Shown: positions 44,420-55,277 of the stretch, piece by piece
Layout of the letters: the number at the start of each line of letters is the position of its first letter
Position numbering within the stretch: position 1 is the first letter of the stretch
Assembly (NCBI GenBank): GCA_002377695.1
Contig: DFQH01000009.1
Location: forward strand, 152,366-213,917
Length of the DNA: 61,552 nucleotides
Source: Citromicrobium sp. UBA3494
GTDB lineage: Bacteria > Pseudomonadota > Alphaproteobacteria > Sphingomonadales > Sphingomonadaceae
Direction of reading: 5' to 3'
The notes under the pieces: generated by a model
Database searches by the model: none
The model's input: only the letters and a program-made list of their open reading frames with translations
Told to the model about the DNA's origin: nothing
Position numbers and translations under genes: made by a program

Positions 44420-44877
44420 TTAGGAGCACTCCGGCAGCGGGGTGCTGCTGAGGGGTAACGGCGGGGGAGCGGGAATGGGGCCGGCTCCAACCTGCTATCC
44501 ATGGAAGGTCAGCTCAATTACCCCTTTAAACGCCCGCTCAATCGCGACCCGGTGCAGCGCATCGTCGCCATACTGGCCCTTCGACTCCGACGCGATGTCG
44601 AACGCGCCCTCAGCCGGTTCCGCAGATTGCAGGCCGACTGCCGAATTATGCCCACGGCCCGCGCGGCAGCCGCGACACACTAATTTGCCGCAAGAGCGCG
44701 CAGGAACTCCGTCATCTTGGATCTGGTCCAGCGGACTTCTGGCGCGACGTAGGGGACTTATCGACGGGCAGTAGGTAGGTGGGCGGGCTTTTTCTGGGAG
44801 CGCTCTTCTCCCAAGTTAGGGCATATTGCGGGAAACAGAAAAGTTTGGAAGACATTGGAAATAGGCCCACTTCTCCA
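44420..44877. other. 458-bp region without a convincing gene, left edge of low-GC patch
   Basis: Short open frames exist on both strands (44495-44680 minus; 44501-44683 plus), but none has a ribosome binding site or recognised similarity. Base composition falls toward the HEPN gene at the right end. It may be the scar of an integration event. Confidence 0.45.
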
Positions 44878-46197
44878 TTACCCTGCCGCAATATCCAATT
44901 CTTTTCGAAGTACTCGCCCCGCTAAATCTCTAGCACCCTCACTTGCCTTGGAGGCCTTCGAACCTGTTTGATGTAGACCACTATGAACTATGCCCGAGCG
45001 AATCTCATAGATTGATTTAAATTCTTCCATCAGGCTACGGCGACTCTCGTCCGAATCCCCCAAGAGATAAGCGCATCGGTTTGCGAGTAGCTTAGTCAAG
45101 CCAATACCACTAGCCTCGTTCCTGTCCCCAAGCAATACTTCGAGAGCGATCGTCGACTCAAGTATTATATCGAGTGATTTTGATGATACAAAAGACCGAA
45201 AAAGCCAAAGTGATGATGTGATAAGTTTTCTAGAATGATCATCTTTTCGAAATATCTTTTTCACATCTTCAATGGTGTTTTTCTGCAACCTTTTCTCATC
45301 TTCGTCTAAAAGAGCCCATTCCTTCTCAAAATTAGCCTCTCCATCATCATCATGATCGGCATCTTCGCTTGTTTCGGGCTCTTTGAAAAAGGGAAGAGTG
45401 ACGTCGAAATTCTCATAAAAATAGCTCAAATCAGTATCGACCTTATCCGCGATTACGATCGAACCACCTTCACTTGAGCTATTATCGGCACCCAGTATTG
45501 CATATTGGCTGTGACGATCAAACCAGAAGTCTTCTTCAACCACACCAAGAGCTAACAAGCAGCCGTGCAAAGACCGAAGCTTGTCTTGATGAGCCTGCAA
45601 TGCCGGATTCCCGACAAATCCACCGACGAAAGCGGTATGCCAAGTACAAAAAAAGTGCGTGCCAACTGTCGGAAACTTCTCAAGGTCGACCGACCTTAAA
45701 ATATTCTGACGAAGATTTCTGCTAGCAAATTCTCTACTCAAATCCCCCACTGCCTTCTCGGCAGACTTTATCGAGACTCCGTCGCCAAGTTGCAGCTCGT
45801 CGACGCCGTTAAGCAATATACCACTATAGCTTAAAGGAAGCGGACTGATAACCTCAATTTTTTGCGGCGACTCCCGTAGTTTCTCTAACAGTCGCTTCGC
45901 AGTTCTTAAATTGTCCTCATAACCTTCGACACTACTAAGATTACGCCGCCCACGTTTAAGATCTAGTGCCAACAACTCACGTGTTAGTGAATGGCGGACG
46001 AAATCGTAAAGACCGAGCTCGCCGCAGGTATCCGCGATGCGGTCATGAAGTTCACTTCCTATCTGTGGCTTTATCGACGTCGCTGCATCACGACCTTTTG
46101 CGAACAAGGGCCGTCCGGAAGGTGAAACCTTAGCCTCATCCAAAATCTCTGCGATAGCAACGACAATCGCGCTTTCATCGGACGTCGACAGTTTCAT
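44878..46197 (-). CDS. HEPN-domain (Apea-like) protein, low-GC gene
   Basis: A 439-residue protein. The C-terminal ~120 residues match the Apea_HEPN pattern: LESTIALEVLLGD, then LTKLLANRCAYLLGDSDESR, then EEFKSIYEIRSGIVHSG with the HEPN R-X4-H motif (Arg400, His405). HEPN domains with this motif are usually RNases in defence or toxin systems. The N-terminal 300 residues are not recognised. GAGGTGAG precedes the ATG. Codon use and A/T richness differ sharply from all neighbours, indicating transfer. Confidence 0.85.
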   Translation of the reverse strand: MKLSTSDESAIVVAIAEILDEAKVSPSGRPLFAKGRDAATSIKPQIGSELHDRIADTCGELGLYDFVRHSLTRELLALDLKRGRRNLSSVEGYEDNLRTAKRLLEKLRESPQKIEVISPLPLSYSGILLNGVDELQLGDGVSIKSAEKAVGDLSREFASRNLRQNILRSVDLEKFPTVGTHFFCTWHTAFVGGFVGNPALQAHQDKLRSLHGCLLALGVVEEDFWFDRHSQYAILGADNSSSEGGSIVIADKVDTDLSYFYENFDVTLPFFKEPETSEDADHDDDGEANFEKEWALLDEDEKRLQKNTIEDVKKIFRKDDHSRKLITSSLWLFRSFVSSKSLDIILESTIALEVLLGDRNEASGIGLTKLLANRCAYLLGDSDESRRSLMEEFKSIYEIRSGIVHSGLHQTGSKASKASEGARDLAGRVLRKELDIAAG

Positions 46198-46386
46198 AAG
46201 CCGCTCACCTCATTTTGCCGAGGACGGCTCTTGCAGTTTCGCGTAAAAATCAAGTCAATTCGGACGTCGAACCAAGTGAGATGTGGAAAGGTGTCAGACT
46301 TGCGAAACTTCTCATATATATTATCAACCTAGGTCTCTTTTGACCATTGAACTGCTGAACCATGCTTACCGGCGCTAATTGAATTT

Positions 46387-46740
46387 TCACTCCCCACCCG
46401 CAATCCGCCGATGCTCGTCCACGCTGCGCCGCATCTCGCGTGCCTGCAGGTGGAGCGCCTGGTTGCTCAGGCGGATCTCGCGGCTTTGCTGGAAGAAGCC
46501 GAGCACCAGCCATAGAAACGCGAGCGGGCTGGATACGCCGCCGAGGAAATCGCCCAGCTCGTTCAGCCGCAGGTCCGCCGGGTTCTGCCCCTGCACGGCG
46601 AGGTACACCACCAGCCCCACCCCATAGAGCGCGGTGAGCCACAGCCCGATCACCGGCAGGCGGCGGCGTTCGCGGCGGTCCTGCGCCTCGGGATCGTCGA
46701 GGATCGCTTCCGCGTCGGTCTCGTCCGGCTGCTCGCTCAC
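46387..46740 (-). CDS. small membrane protein with C-terminal helix
   Basis: A 117-residue protein: an acidic start, two membrane helices (LPVIGLWLTALYGVGLVVYL; SPLAFLWLVLGFFQQ) and a charged helical tail. The start is a GTG overlapping the preceding gene's stop (GTGA). The family was not recognised. Confidence 0.75.
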   Translation of the reverse strand: MSEQPDETDAEAILDDPEAQDRRERRRLPVIGLWLTALYGVGLVVYLAVQGQNPADLRLNELGDFLGGVSSPLAFLWLVLGFFQQSREIRLSNQALHLQAREMRRSVDEHRRIAGGE

Positions 46741-47342
46741 GTATGGTCCTCCCCTGCGCGCTCCCCCGTGCTCGGGTCGCGCGATGGCAGGTGTTTGCTC
46801 CAGTCGATCCGCGCGAGCAACACCAGCGCGCCCAGCATAGCGACCTGCAGCGCAATGCCCAGCGGGCTGGAGATCGCCTCGCGCAGTACCTCGCCCAGGC
46901 TCGTCGCGCGGATGGTCTTCGCGGTGAGGCCGTAGATCGTGTAGCTCACGATCCGCCCGGCGAAGAAGGCGGCGGTGAAGGGCAGCAGCGGCAGGCGCGC
47001 AAGCCCCGCAGCCTCGAACAGTTGGGCCGAGGGCACGGGCGAGAGTGCGAAGAGGCCCAGCGCGAGCAGGCCGCCGCGCCGCCGCTCTTCCAGCGCGCGG
47101 CGCGCGGCGGCGAGGTTGGCCTGGGTCTTCTCGGGCAGGAAGCGCGTGCCCAGCGCGCGGGTCGCGTGGCCGAGGAGGAAGCGCCCGCTCGCCGCCGCCA
47201 GCGCACCCGTCCCGACCAGCGCGGCGAGCGAGAGGTCGCTGTTGAACGCATAGAGCGCGATGATCGACCAGGTCGGCGGCCCGAAGGCGGGCAGCATGTT
47301 CACGCCGAGGACGAGGGCGAAGAAGATCAGGTATTCTTCCAT
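46737..47342 (-). CDS. integral membrane protein, SNARE-assoc/VTT-like
   Basis: A 201-residue protein from the ATG at 47342, with four or five membrane segments (VLGVNMLPAFGPPTWSIIAL; GLLALGLFALSPVPSAQLFE; FFAGRIVSYTIYGL). The FGPPTW and SPVPSAQLFEAAGL stretches recall DedA/VTT small-molecule membrane proteins, but the call is tentative. It once probably followed a thiC 3' end, whose relic lies 40 bp upstream. Confidence 0.65.
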   Translation of the reverse strand: MEEYLIFFALVLGVNMLPAFGPPTWSIIALYAFNSDLSLAALVGTGALAAASGRFLLGHATRALGTRFLPEKTQANLAAARRALEERRRGGLLALGLFALSPVPSAQLFEAAGLARLPLLPFTAAFFAGRIVSYTIYGLTAKTIRATSLGEVLREAISSPLGIALQVAMLGALVLLARIDWSKHLPSRDPSTGERAGEDHT

Positions 47343-47382
47343 TCGCCCCCTCCTCCAGCCCGCCCCCGGATTCTCCCGCGCC

Positions 47383-47487
47383 CTATTCCGCATCCCCTTC
47401 GGACAGGTCCAGCCGCTCGCCCTTCGCGCGGTAGACTTCGCTCATGGTTTCCATGCCCTTCTCGTTCTGCGCGCCCGGATCGGGCGG
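47383..47487 (-). pseudogene. relic of a thiC 3' end
   Basis: The minus strand encodes the last 30 or so residues of ThiC ([20 protein letters not shown]) with its own stop, TAG at 47385-47383. It shares a 43-bp perfect match with the live thiC (48504-50399) plus flanking near-matches, but its terminal residues differ (LDLSEGDAE against [11 protein letters not shown]). An in-frame TAA a few codons upstream shows it is no functional gene. Confidence 0.85.
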
Positions 47488-47615
47488 TTACTCCGCCCCA
47501 TCCTGCGTCAGGGGCAGCCGTCCGGCCCGAGCCACGGCTCGCCATTCGCCTGTTGCCCGGGCTGCAGAAATAGCTAGCGCCTCGCGCCGAAGCAAACCTG
47601 CCAGAGGAATCGTCC

Positions 47616-48434
47616 ATGCCCGTCTCGTTGCGCTATGCCATGCTGGCGCTGCTGATAGCGGGCTGCGCGCCCCAAAGCGGATCGGCCCAGAACGGGTCGG
47701 AGGGCGTCTCGGATGAGAGCGCAGCTACCCCAGCTTCTCGAGACTTCCCCCGGCTCGTTCCCGAACCCGTGCAGCGCGACGGCTCGCACACCATTCTGGC
47801 CGGATGGCACGACGCGCCGACCGCCTGGTCCTCCAATCGCATCCTGCCCGACGATCCGGCCTTTGCCGGTGCCGCAATCTTCACGGTGGAAGGTGCGTCG
47901 GTCGATTTCGAACAGGGCCTGCGCGAGGCGCTGGCGCATGAGGGCGTGACCGGGCCGAGGGTGGTCGCGCGCCGTGACCTGACCGGCTCCATCCCCGACA
48001 TGTTCAGCGAGGCGATCGACAATGCGGGCGGGCGCTATGCGACCTTCATCGCCGATGCCACCGGGCGCGACGGCCCGGTGCGCGTGGCGGGGCTCTGGTT
48101 GCAGACCCCGACAGGGCCCGAAAAAGGCGCGAGCTTCGAGATGTTCGTCGCGCCGCGCGATACCTTTGCGGCGATGGGCGGCTGGTTCGTGCTCACGGCA
48201 CGCTATTTCGACGTGTCGTTCGAACATCCCGACCAGGTCGACCTGACGTACCATGGCACGCTGCCCGACGAGGACGCCGCACAGAACATCGCCGAACACT
48301 TCGGTGAATTCATGACCTTCATCCTGCAAAGCCAGTCACTGATGTCGGCGATGACCCAGCAGACGCTGCGCATCCAGCAGGGGCTCGATCAGGTGGAGCC
48401 ACGCGGTTTGCAGGACCCGATGTATGAGCCGTGA
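47616..48434 (+). CDS. lipoprotein of unknown function
   Basis: A 272-residue protein with a signal and lipobox (LIAGC). The mature part has no recognised domain; VDFEQGLREALAHEG and ENPDQVDLTYHGTL-like FEHPDQVDLTYHGTLPDEDA segments suggest a globular mixed fold, and a Gln/Met-rich helix stands near the end (SLMSAMTQQTLRIQQGLDQ). It stands, alone on its strand, between the thiC relic and the intact thiC. Confidence 0.75.
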   Translation: MPVSLRYAMLALLIAGCAPQSGSAQNGSEGVSDESAATPASRDFPRLVPEPVQRDGSHTILAGWHDAPTAWSSNRILPDDPAFAGAAIFTVEGASVDFEQGLREALAHEGVTGPRVVARRDLTGSIPDMFSEAIDNAGGRYATFIADATGRDGPVRVAGLWLQTPTGPEKGASFEMFVAPRDTFAAMGGWFVLTARYFDVSFEHPDQVDLTYHGTLPDEDAAQNIAEHFGEFMTFILQSQSLMSAMTQQTLRIQQGLDQVEPRGLQDPMYEP

Positions 48435-48448
48435 GCGGTACCGAGCGC

Positions 48449-48476
48449 GGTCGGGCGGGGATGAGACCGCTCGACC
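48449..48476. terminator. hairpin between convergent lipoprotein and thiC genes
   Basis: GGTCGGGCGG/CCGCTCGACC, a 10-bp stem with one G-T pair. No T run follows, so it may be a hairpin for mRNA end protection or a weak bidirectional terminator. Confidence 0.4.
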
Positions 48477-48503
48477 ACGCGGTATCGGTTGAACGGCGCG
48501 CCG

Positions 48504-50836
<2,333 letters not shown>

Positions 50837-52564
50837 TCAGGCCGCCGCCACGCCGCTGTCGCGCGCGGCAAACACGCGGCCCGGTGCCTCGCCCGTCAGA
50901 TCGGCAAGCCGTTCGACGAATAGCTCGGGACGCTGGTAGGGCAGCAGCTCCCCCGCATCGGGCACCTGCTCGACCGTCACTGTCGGGCCGAGCGCCTTGA
51001 GCGCTTCGTAGTCCTCGCGCCTGAACCGGCCGAGGTCCGGCGGCAGCAGGTAATGCACCGGGCATTCGATGTCGCCGAACCAGTCCGGAAGATGGTTATG
51101 CGCCACCATCAGCTGTTCGCGGACAAAGGCGTGGTGGCCCTGATTGGCGAGATGACGGCAGCCGGAACGCAGCGGAGCCTGCATTTCGGGATCGTGGATC
51201 GCGGCGAGATCAATCGGCGTGCCGTCGAATGCACGCGAAAGATAGAAATCGGGCCCCTCCTCCAGCATGCGTCGCAGCGCCAGACGGATCACCAGCTCGA
51301 ACGCCACGGGCGCCCGGCGCGCCAGCCCGGCCAGCGTACGCTGGGCGAGCGGCATGGCCTTGAATCGCGTCTCACACAGGTTCCACGGAAAGCCGAGCAC
51401 CATCACGCCCGAGAACAGGTGCGGATGGCGTGCCGCGGTCCGGGTGAGCGGGAACTGCCCGCTATAGCTGGCAAATGCGCCGAACCCTCGAAGCCCCAGG
51501 CGATCGCAGAACTCGGCAATCGCGGCGACGCCGTCGTCGATCTGCTCCCGGGACGGATCGGGATCCGAATTCCCGTGCCCCGGCATCGACAGGCAGATCA
51601 GTTTCAGGCCGCGCGCACGCAGCATGGCGCGGGTCGATTCCGGCAACGCGAAGTAGGGGATTTCGCCGTGGACGAACAAAATCGGCGCCCCGTGTTCCGC
51701 CCCGCACCAGGTATAGGCAAGCCGTCTGCGGTCCGCGCGGTGGAGGATCGTCTCGCGCCCCAGCGGATCGGCATAGTGCATGGAGCGCGTTTCACGATTG
51801 AGCGCGGCGCGTGCGCACAGCAGGCCGAGCATGCGCACCAGATCGACCTTCGATCCGACCTCGACCTTGGCGTAGATCCGCTTGAGCTGGGTGCGCACCG
51901 TTTCGGCCTGCGCGCCGCGTTCGTCCGCGATCAGCGGCGTTTCGCGCAGCCGGAACAGCAACTTGCATATCTCGGTCTCGGCATCGGTCAGCCCGAAGGC
52001 CTGCGACAGATTGGCGGAGACTTCGGGATACCATTCAAGCTCGAGCGAGCGGACCACGGTGTATCCCCGGTCATGCCCGCGCACTGTCAGCGCATAGACC
52101 TCGGCCAGCTGTTCGGCCCCGTTCTCGCTCACCGTCCGCACGATGGCATAGGCTGCATTGCCGCGTCCGCCTGCGGTGCGCCGCACGGCGTCGTAGTTTC
52201 CGCGGGAATCGTCGCGCAACCATTCGGTCCCCGCCAGTGCACCCTGCTTGACCCCGAACCAGTGCTCTCCCCCGCCGCCGGTCGTGATGACCCGGCCATC
52301 GGGCGAAAGCACCATGGCGGGCGCCGGGGTTTCGCGCACCGCCGCCTCTATCGGGTCCTCCACCTTGATATCCATGTCGCTCGACAGGAGATCGTCGATA
52401 GCGTGCAACTGGCGCGAGAGGATCCGGTCGAGCAGCCCGGGAGAACGCGCGGCATGGGCGAGCTTGCGGTCCCACGCCTCCATCATCCGATCATAGCCTT
52501 CGGTGTCGGTCAGCGACTGCCAGGAGGCGGAGACGATCTCCAGGTCGATTTCACGATCGGGCAT
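50837..52564 (-). CDS. LuxR-type regulator fused to a degenerate alpha/beta hydrolase
   Basis: A 575-residue protein. Residues about 70-185 form a PAS-like or linker region. Residues 188-250 are a LuxR/NarL-type HTH (GLTDAETEICKLLFRLRETP, TVRTQLKRIYAKVEVGSKVD). Residues 290-555 are an alpha/beta hydrolase fold (APILFVHGEIPYFALP, LSMPGHGNSDPD). The nucleophile elbow reads ASYSG, with Tyr367 where Ser is expected, and the usual His is Glu539 (PDAGELLPYQRPE). So the fold probably binds a ligand rather than cleaving one. GGAAGGA precedes the ATG. Confidence 0.9.
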   Translation of the reverse strand: MPDREIDLEIVSASWQSLTDTEGYDRMMEAWDRKLAHAARSPGLLDRILSRQLHAIDDLLSSDMDIKVEDPIEAAVRETPAPAMVLSPDGRVITTGGGGEHWFGVKQGALAGTEWLRDDSRGNYDAVRRTAGGRGNAAYAIVRTVSENGAEQLAEVYALTVRGHDRGYTVVRSLELEWYPEVSANLSQAFGLTDAETEICKLLFRLRETPLIADERGAQAETVRTQLKRIYAKVEVGSKVDLVRMLGLLCARAALNRETRSMHYADPLGRETILHRADRRRLAYTWCGAEHGAPILFVHGEIPYFALPESTRAMLRARGLKLICLSMPGHGNSDPDPSREQIDDGVAAIAEFCDRLGLRGFGAFASYSGQFPLTRTAARHPHLFSGVMVLGFPWNLCETRFKAMPLAQRTLAGLARRAPVAFELVIRLALRRMLEEGPDFYLSRAFDGTPIDLAAIHDPEMQAPLRSGCRHLANQGHHAFVREQLMVAHNHLPDWFGDIECPVHYLLPPDLGRFRREDYEALKALGPTVTVEQVPDAGELLPYQRPELFVERLADLTGEAPGRVFAARDSGVAAA

Positions 52565-52600
52565 CGCGTCCTTCCATGTCGTGTCCGCTTCGCCGCCGCA

Positions 52601-52616
52601 TACCCCAAACGGGATA
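52601..52616. promoter_or_regulatory. 16-bp symmetric element, candidate LuxR/NarL-type operator
   Basis: TACCCCA-AA-CGGGATA, an inverted pair TAYCCC/GGGRTA in the 115-bp gap between the divergent LuxR-hydrolase and adhesin genes. The 7-2-7 arrangement matches that used by NarL-family HTH dimers. No other clear symmetric element lies there. Confidence 0.45.
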
Positions 52617-52679
52617 TGACACGCCCCCACGCCTCTAACAAAAGCCGCGCCATCACGACCAGCAGGAGCGAGACTGACG

Positions 52680-55064
52680 ATGGCAATTTCCAAAAAGGCA
52701 GGACTTTCGGTGCGGACGGCGATCGGCGGAGCGGCCTTCGGCTTTGCCGCTATCGTATCGCTTGGCGTGCCGACCAGCGAAGTCGCGGCAGGCGAGTGCC
52801 TGCTCGACACCAATGGCGACGGCGATGCCGACGACGGTGTCGACACGGTCGGCGGGGCCAGCGACGACAGCACATCCAACGGGCAATCGCTGGCCTGCGG
52901 CACCAATTCGGTCGCGGACCCCCAGAATACCAACGGTGACGGGGCCACCGCGCTTGGGCACGGTGCCTCGGCCCGGGGCGCGGGCACCCTGGCCATAGGC
53001 AATGATGTGACGGCGTCCGGCCTCGGCGCGGTCGCGGTTGGCGGCGATTCGGACAATAATGGCGGGGGTCGGACATTCGCGGCCGGCGCCGGAGCCTCGG
53101 CATTCGGCAGCGGCGCTACGGCGCTCCCGAATGCCACTTCGATCGGCTTTGGCGCCACGGCTTTCAACGACGCTGTCGCCTTGGGTTCGGGTACACAGGC
53201 AACAATCGGCGCGACCGTGCTGGGAACGCGGGCCTACGCTTCGGGAATACAAGCGGTCGCCATCGGGATGGACAGCAGGGCTACCGATAGCGATGCCATT
53301 GCCATTGGGCGGACCGCCGAGGCTTCGGGCACGCAGGCGGTCGCCATCGGGTTGGGCAGCAGCGCCAGCGACAGCGATGCGATCGCCATAGGACAGACCG
53401 CCAACGCTTCGGGCGCCAACGGCATCGCAATCGGCCATTCCGCCCAAGCGGCGCTCAGAGCCGTTGCTTTCGGGGCCGATTCCCAGGCCACGTCGACCGG
53501 TGCGGTCGCAATCGGGGAAGGAAGTAGCGCCACGGACGGCTATACGGTCGCGATCGGCAGCAATTCCGAAGCGACGGACAGTTACAGTGTGGCAGTCGGT
53601 GCCAGTGCGTCGGCCACCGGCGATAACGGCACTGCAATCGGAACGTTCTCGGAGGCGACGGGCATCGAGACGACGGTGGTCGGCTACTCCGCGGCGGCCG
53701 AAGGTGATCGGAGCACCGCCATGGGTACGCGTGCGGAAGCCACGGGGTCCAACGCCAGCGCTTTCGGCCAGATGGCAACTGCGAGCGCTATTGGAGCGAC
53801 TGCGCTGGGCCAGGGCGCGACCGCCAGCGGGGTCTCTTCCCTAGCCTTGGGGAAATCCTCTGTCGCAAGCAATACGACCGCCCTTGCGGTGGGTGTCCGA
53901 GCGCAGGCCGAAGGGCGGGGATCGGTGGCTCTGGGCGGGGGGACCGCCAGTCACGGGCCTCTGGCCACCGGGTCATATGCGATCGCGATCGGCGGCGGTG
54001 AAGCTGGTAGTGAAGGCGCCCAAGCCGGTGGCAACAGAGCGATTGCCATCGGCAACGATGCCTCGTCCACGGGCGAGTATTCGGTCGCAATGGGTCGGCA
54101 GGCGCTGGCCGACGGCGATCTGACGACGGCGATGGGCGCGAACTCTTCGGCGACCGGGCTCAACACGACCGCTGTGGGACAGGGAACGACCGCCAGCGGC
54201 GTGCAGGCCGCCGCCTTCGGTTCGGGCGCGGGCGCGTCGGGGACCGGAGCGCTGGCCTTCGGTGCATTTTCGCAGGCGCGTGGCAATTTCTCGACCGCGC
54301 TGGGCTATTCCAGCTTTGCCCCGGCACTGCAGGCGACGGCGGTAGGCAATCGCGCGCAGGCGACCGGCGAGAACGCGACCGCGCTGGGCCGCGCTGCACT
54401 GGCCCGCGCCTATGGCGCCACCGCGCTCGGCACCGGCGCGACCGCCGATTTTACCGGTTCCACCGCGCTGGGCGCGGGCGCGACCACCAGTGCGGCGAAC
54501 CAGATCGCCATCGGCACGTCGACCAGCACGGTGGAAGTCGCCAGCCTGGACAATGCCACCGCGCAGCAGGAAGGCACGATCTACCTCGTCACCGCCGACG
54601 AGTCGGGCACGCTGGGACGCACCGCCTTCAACATGAGCAGTCTTGGTGGCAGCGCGGGTTTCCAGCGTGGCCTCGCCGCCGCCATGCCCGTCGCGGCGGT
54701 CACCGATGCGCAGTTCAACGCTCTCGACAGCCGCGTGGGCACGCTGGAAGGGCAGGTGGGCGGCCTCAGCAACCGGGTCGGCACGCTGGAGGGGCAGGTC
54801 ACGCTCAACAATTTCCGGATGGACGAACTGGACCGCGCGCTTTCGGGCGGGATCGCGGCGGCGATGGCACTGGGCCAGGCCAGGATCGTGCCCGACAGCA
54901 ATCTCTCGGTCACCGTCGCGGGCGCGACCTATAACGGCCAGCAGGGCTTCGCCGGTTCGCTGACGGGGCGCGTCTCGGAAAAGGTCTATATCTCCGCAGG
55001 CGTCTCCGGAAACACGGGCGACGACAGCTTCGGCGGCACCGTGTCGGCCAGTTTCGGCTTCTGA
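52680..55064 (+). CDS. YadA-like trimeric autotransporter adhesin
   Basis: A 794-residue protein: a signal sequence, then between Cys40 and Cys73 a calcium-loop-like DTNGDGDADDG. From about residue 90 to 600 runs a head of some 30 imperfect 14-15 residue repeats (A-x-A-I-G-x-x-A-x-A-S-G pattern, e.g. AVAIGLGSSASDSDAIAIG). A neck and coiled coil follow (VGTLEGQVGGLSNRVGTLEG), then a YadA anchor ending TVSASFGF. AGGAG lies before the ATG. It should form surface trimers for adhesion or autoaggregation. Confidence 0.93.
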   Translation: MAISKKAGLSVRTAIGGAAFGFAAIVSLGVPTSEVAAGECLLDTNGDGDADDGVDTVGGASDDSTSNGQSLACGTNSVADPQNTNGDGATALGHGASARGAGTLAIGNDVTASGLGAVAVGGDSDNNGGGRTFAAGAGASAFGSGATALPNATSIGFGATAFNDAVALGSGTQATIGATVLGTRAYASGIQAVAIGMDSRATDSDAIAIGRTAEASGTQAVAIGLGSSASDSDAIAIGQTANASGANGIAIGHSAQAALRAVAFGADSQATSTGAVAIGEGSSATDGYTVAIGSNSEATDSYSVAVGASASATGDNGTAIGTFSEATGIETTVVGYSAAAEGDRSTAMGTRAEATGSNASAFGQMATASAIGATALGQGATASGVSSLALGKSSVASNTTALAVGVRAQAEGRGSVALGGGTASHGPLATGSYAIAIGGGEAGSEGAQAGGNRAIAIGNDASSTGEYSVAMGRQALADGDLTTAMGANSSATGLNTTAVGQGTTASGVQAAAFGSGAGASGTGALAFGAFSQARGNFSTALGYSSFAPALQATAVGNRAQATGENATALGRAALARAYGATALGTGATADFTGSTALGAGATTSAANQIAIGTSTSTVEVASLDNATAQQEGTIYLVTADESGTLGRTAFNMSSLGGSAGFQRGLAAAMPVAAVTDAQFNALDSRVGTLEGQVGGLSNRVGTLEGQVTLNNFRMDELDRALSGGIAAAMALGQARIVPDSNLSVTVAGATYNGQQGFAGSLTGRVSEKVYISAGVSGNTGDDSFGGTVSASFGF

Positions 55065-55277
55065 CACGACGGCAGGGCGATGACGGCGGCGGGGCGATTG
55101 CCAGACATCGCATCGCCGCCACCTGCGCGCTCGGCGCAGATATCCCCTTTCCCGGGCCCCAAGCCTCTGGCGCTCAAGGATTCTCTTGAGTAAAAATTCA
55201 CCTGCGGGTCGTAAGGTTGCGCTTCGTGCGGGCGGCATTGGCGCCCCCGCGCCGGGGGCAGACATAATGGTTGGCGC

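Noticed and set aside
44495..44683. Short open frames on both strands left of the HEPN gene
   Set aside because: No ribosome binding site, no similarity I recognise, and overlapping frames on both strands; judged a scar region.
52680..54540. Periodic repeats that might be taken for a CRISPR-like or minisatellite array
   Set aside because: The period is in coding frame (14-15 residues), the units vary, and they encode adhesin head repeats; no uniform repeat or spacers.
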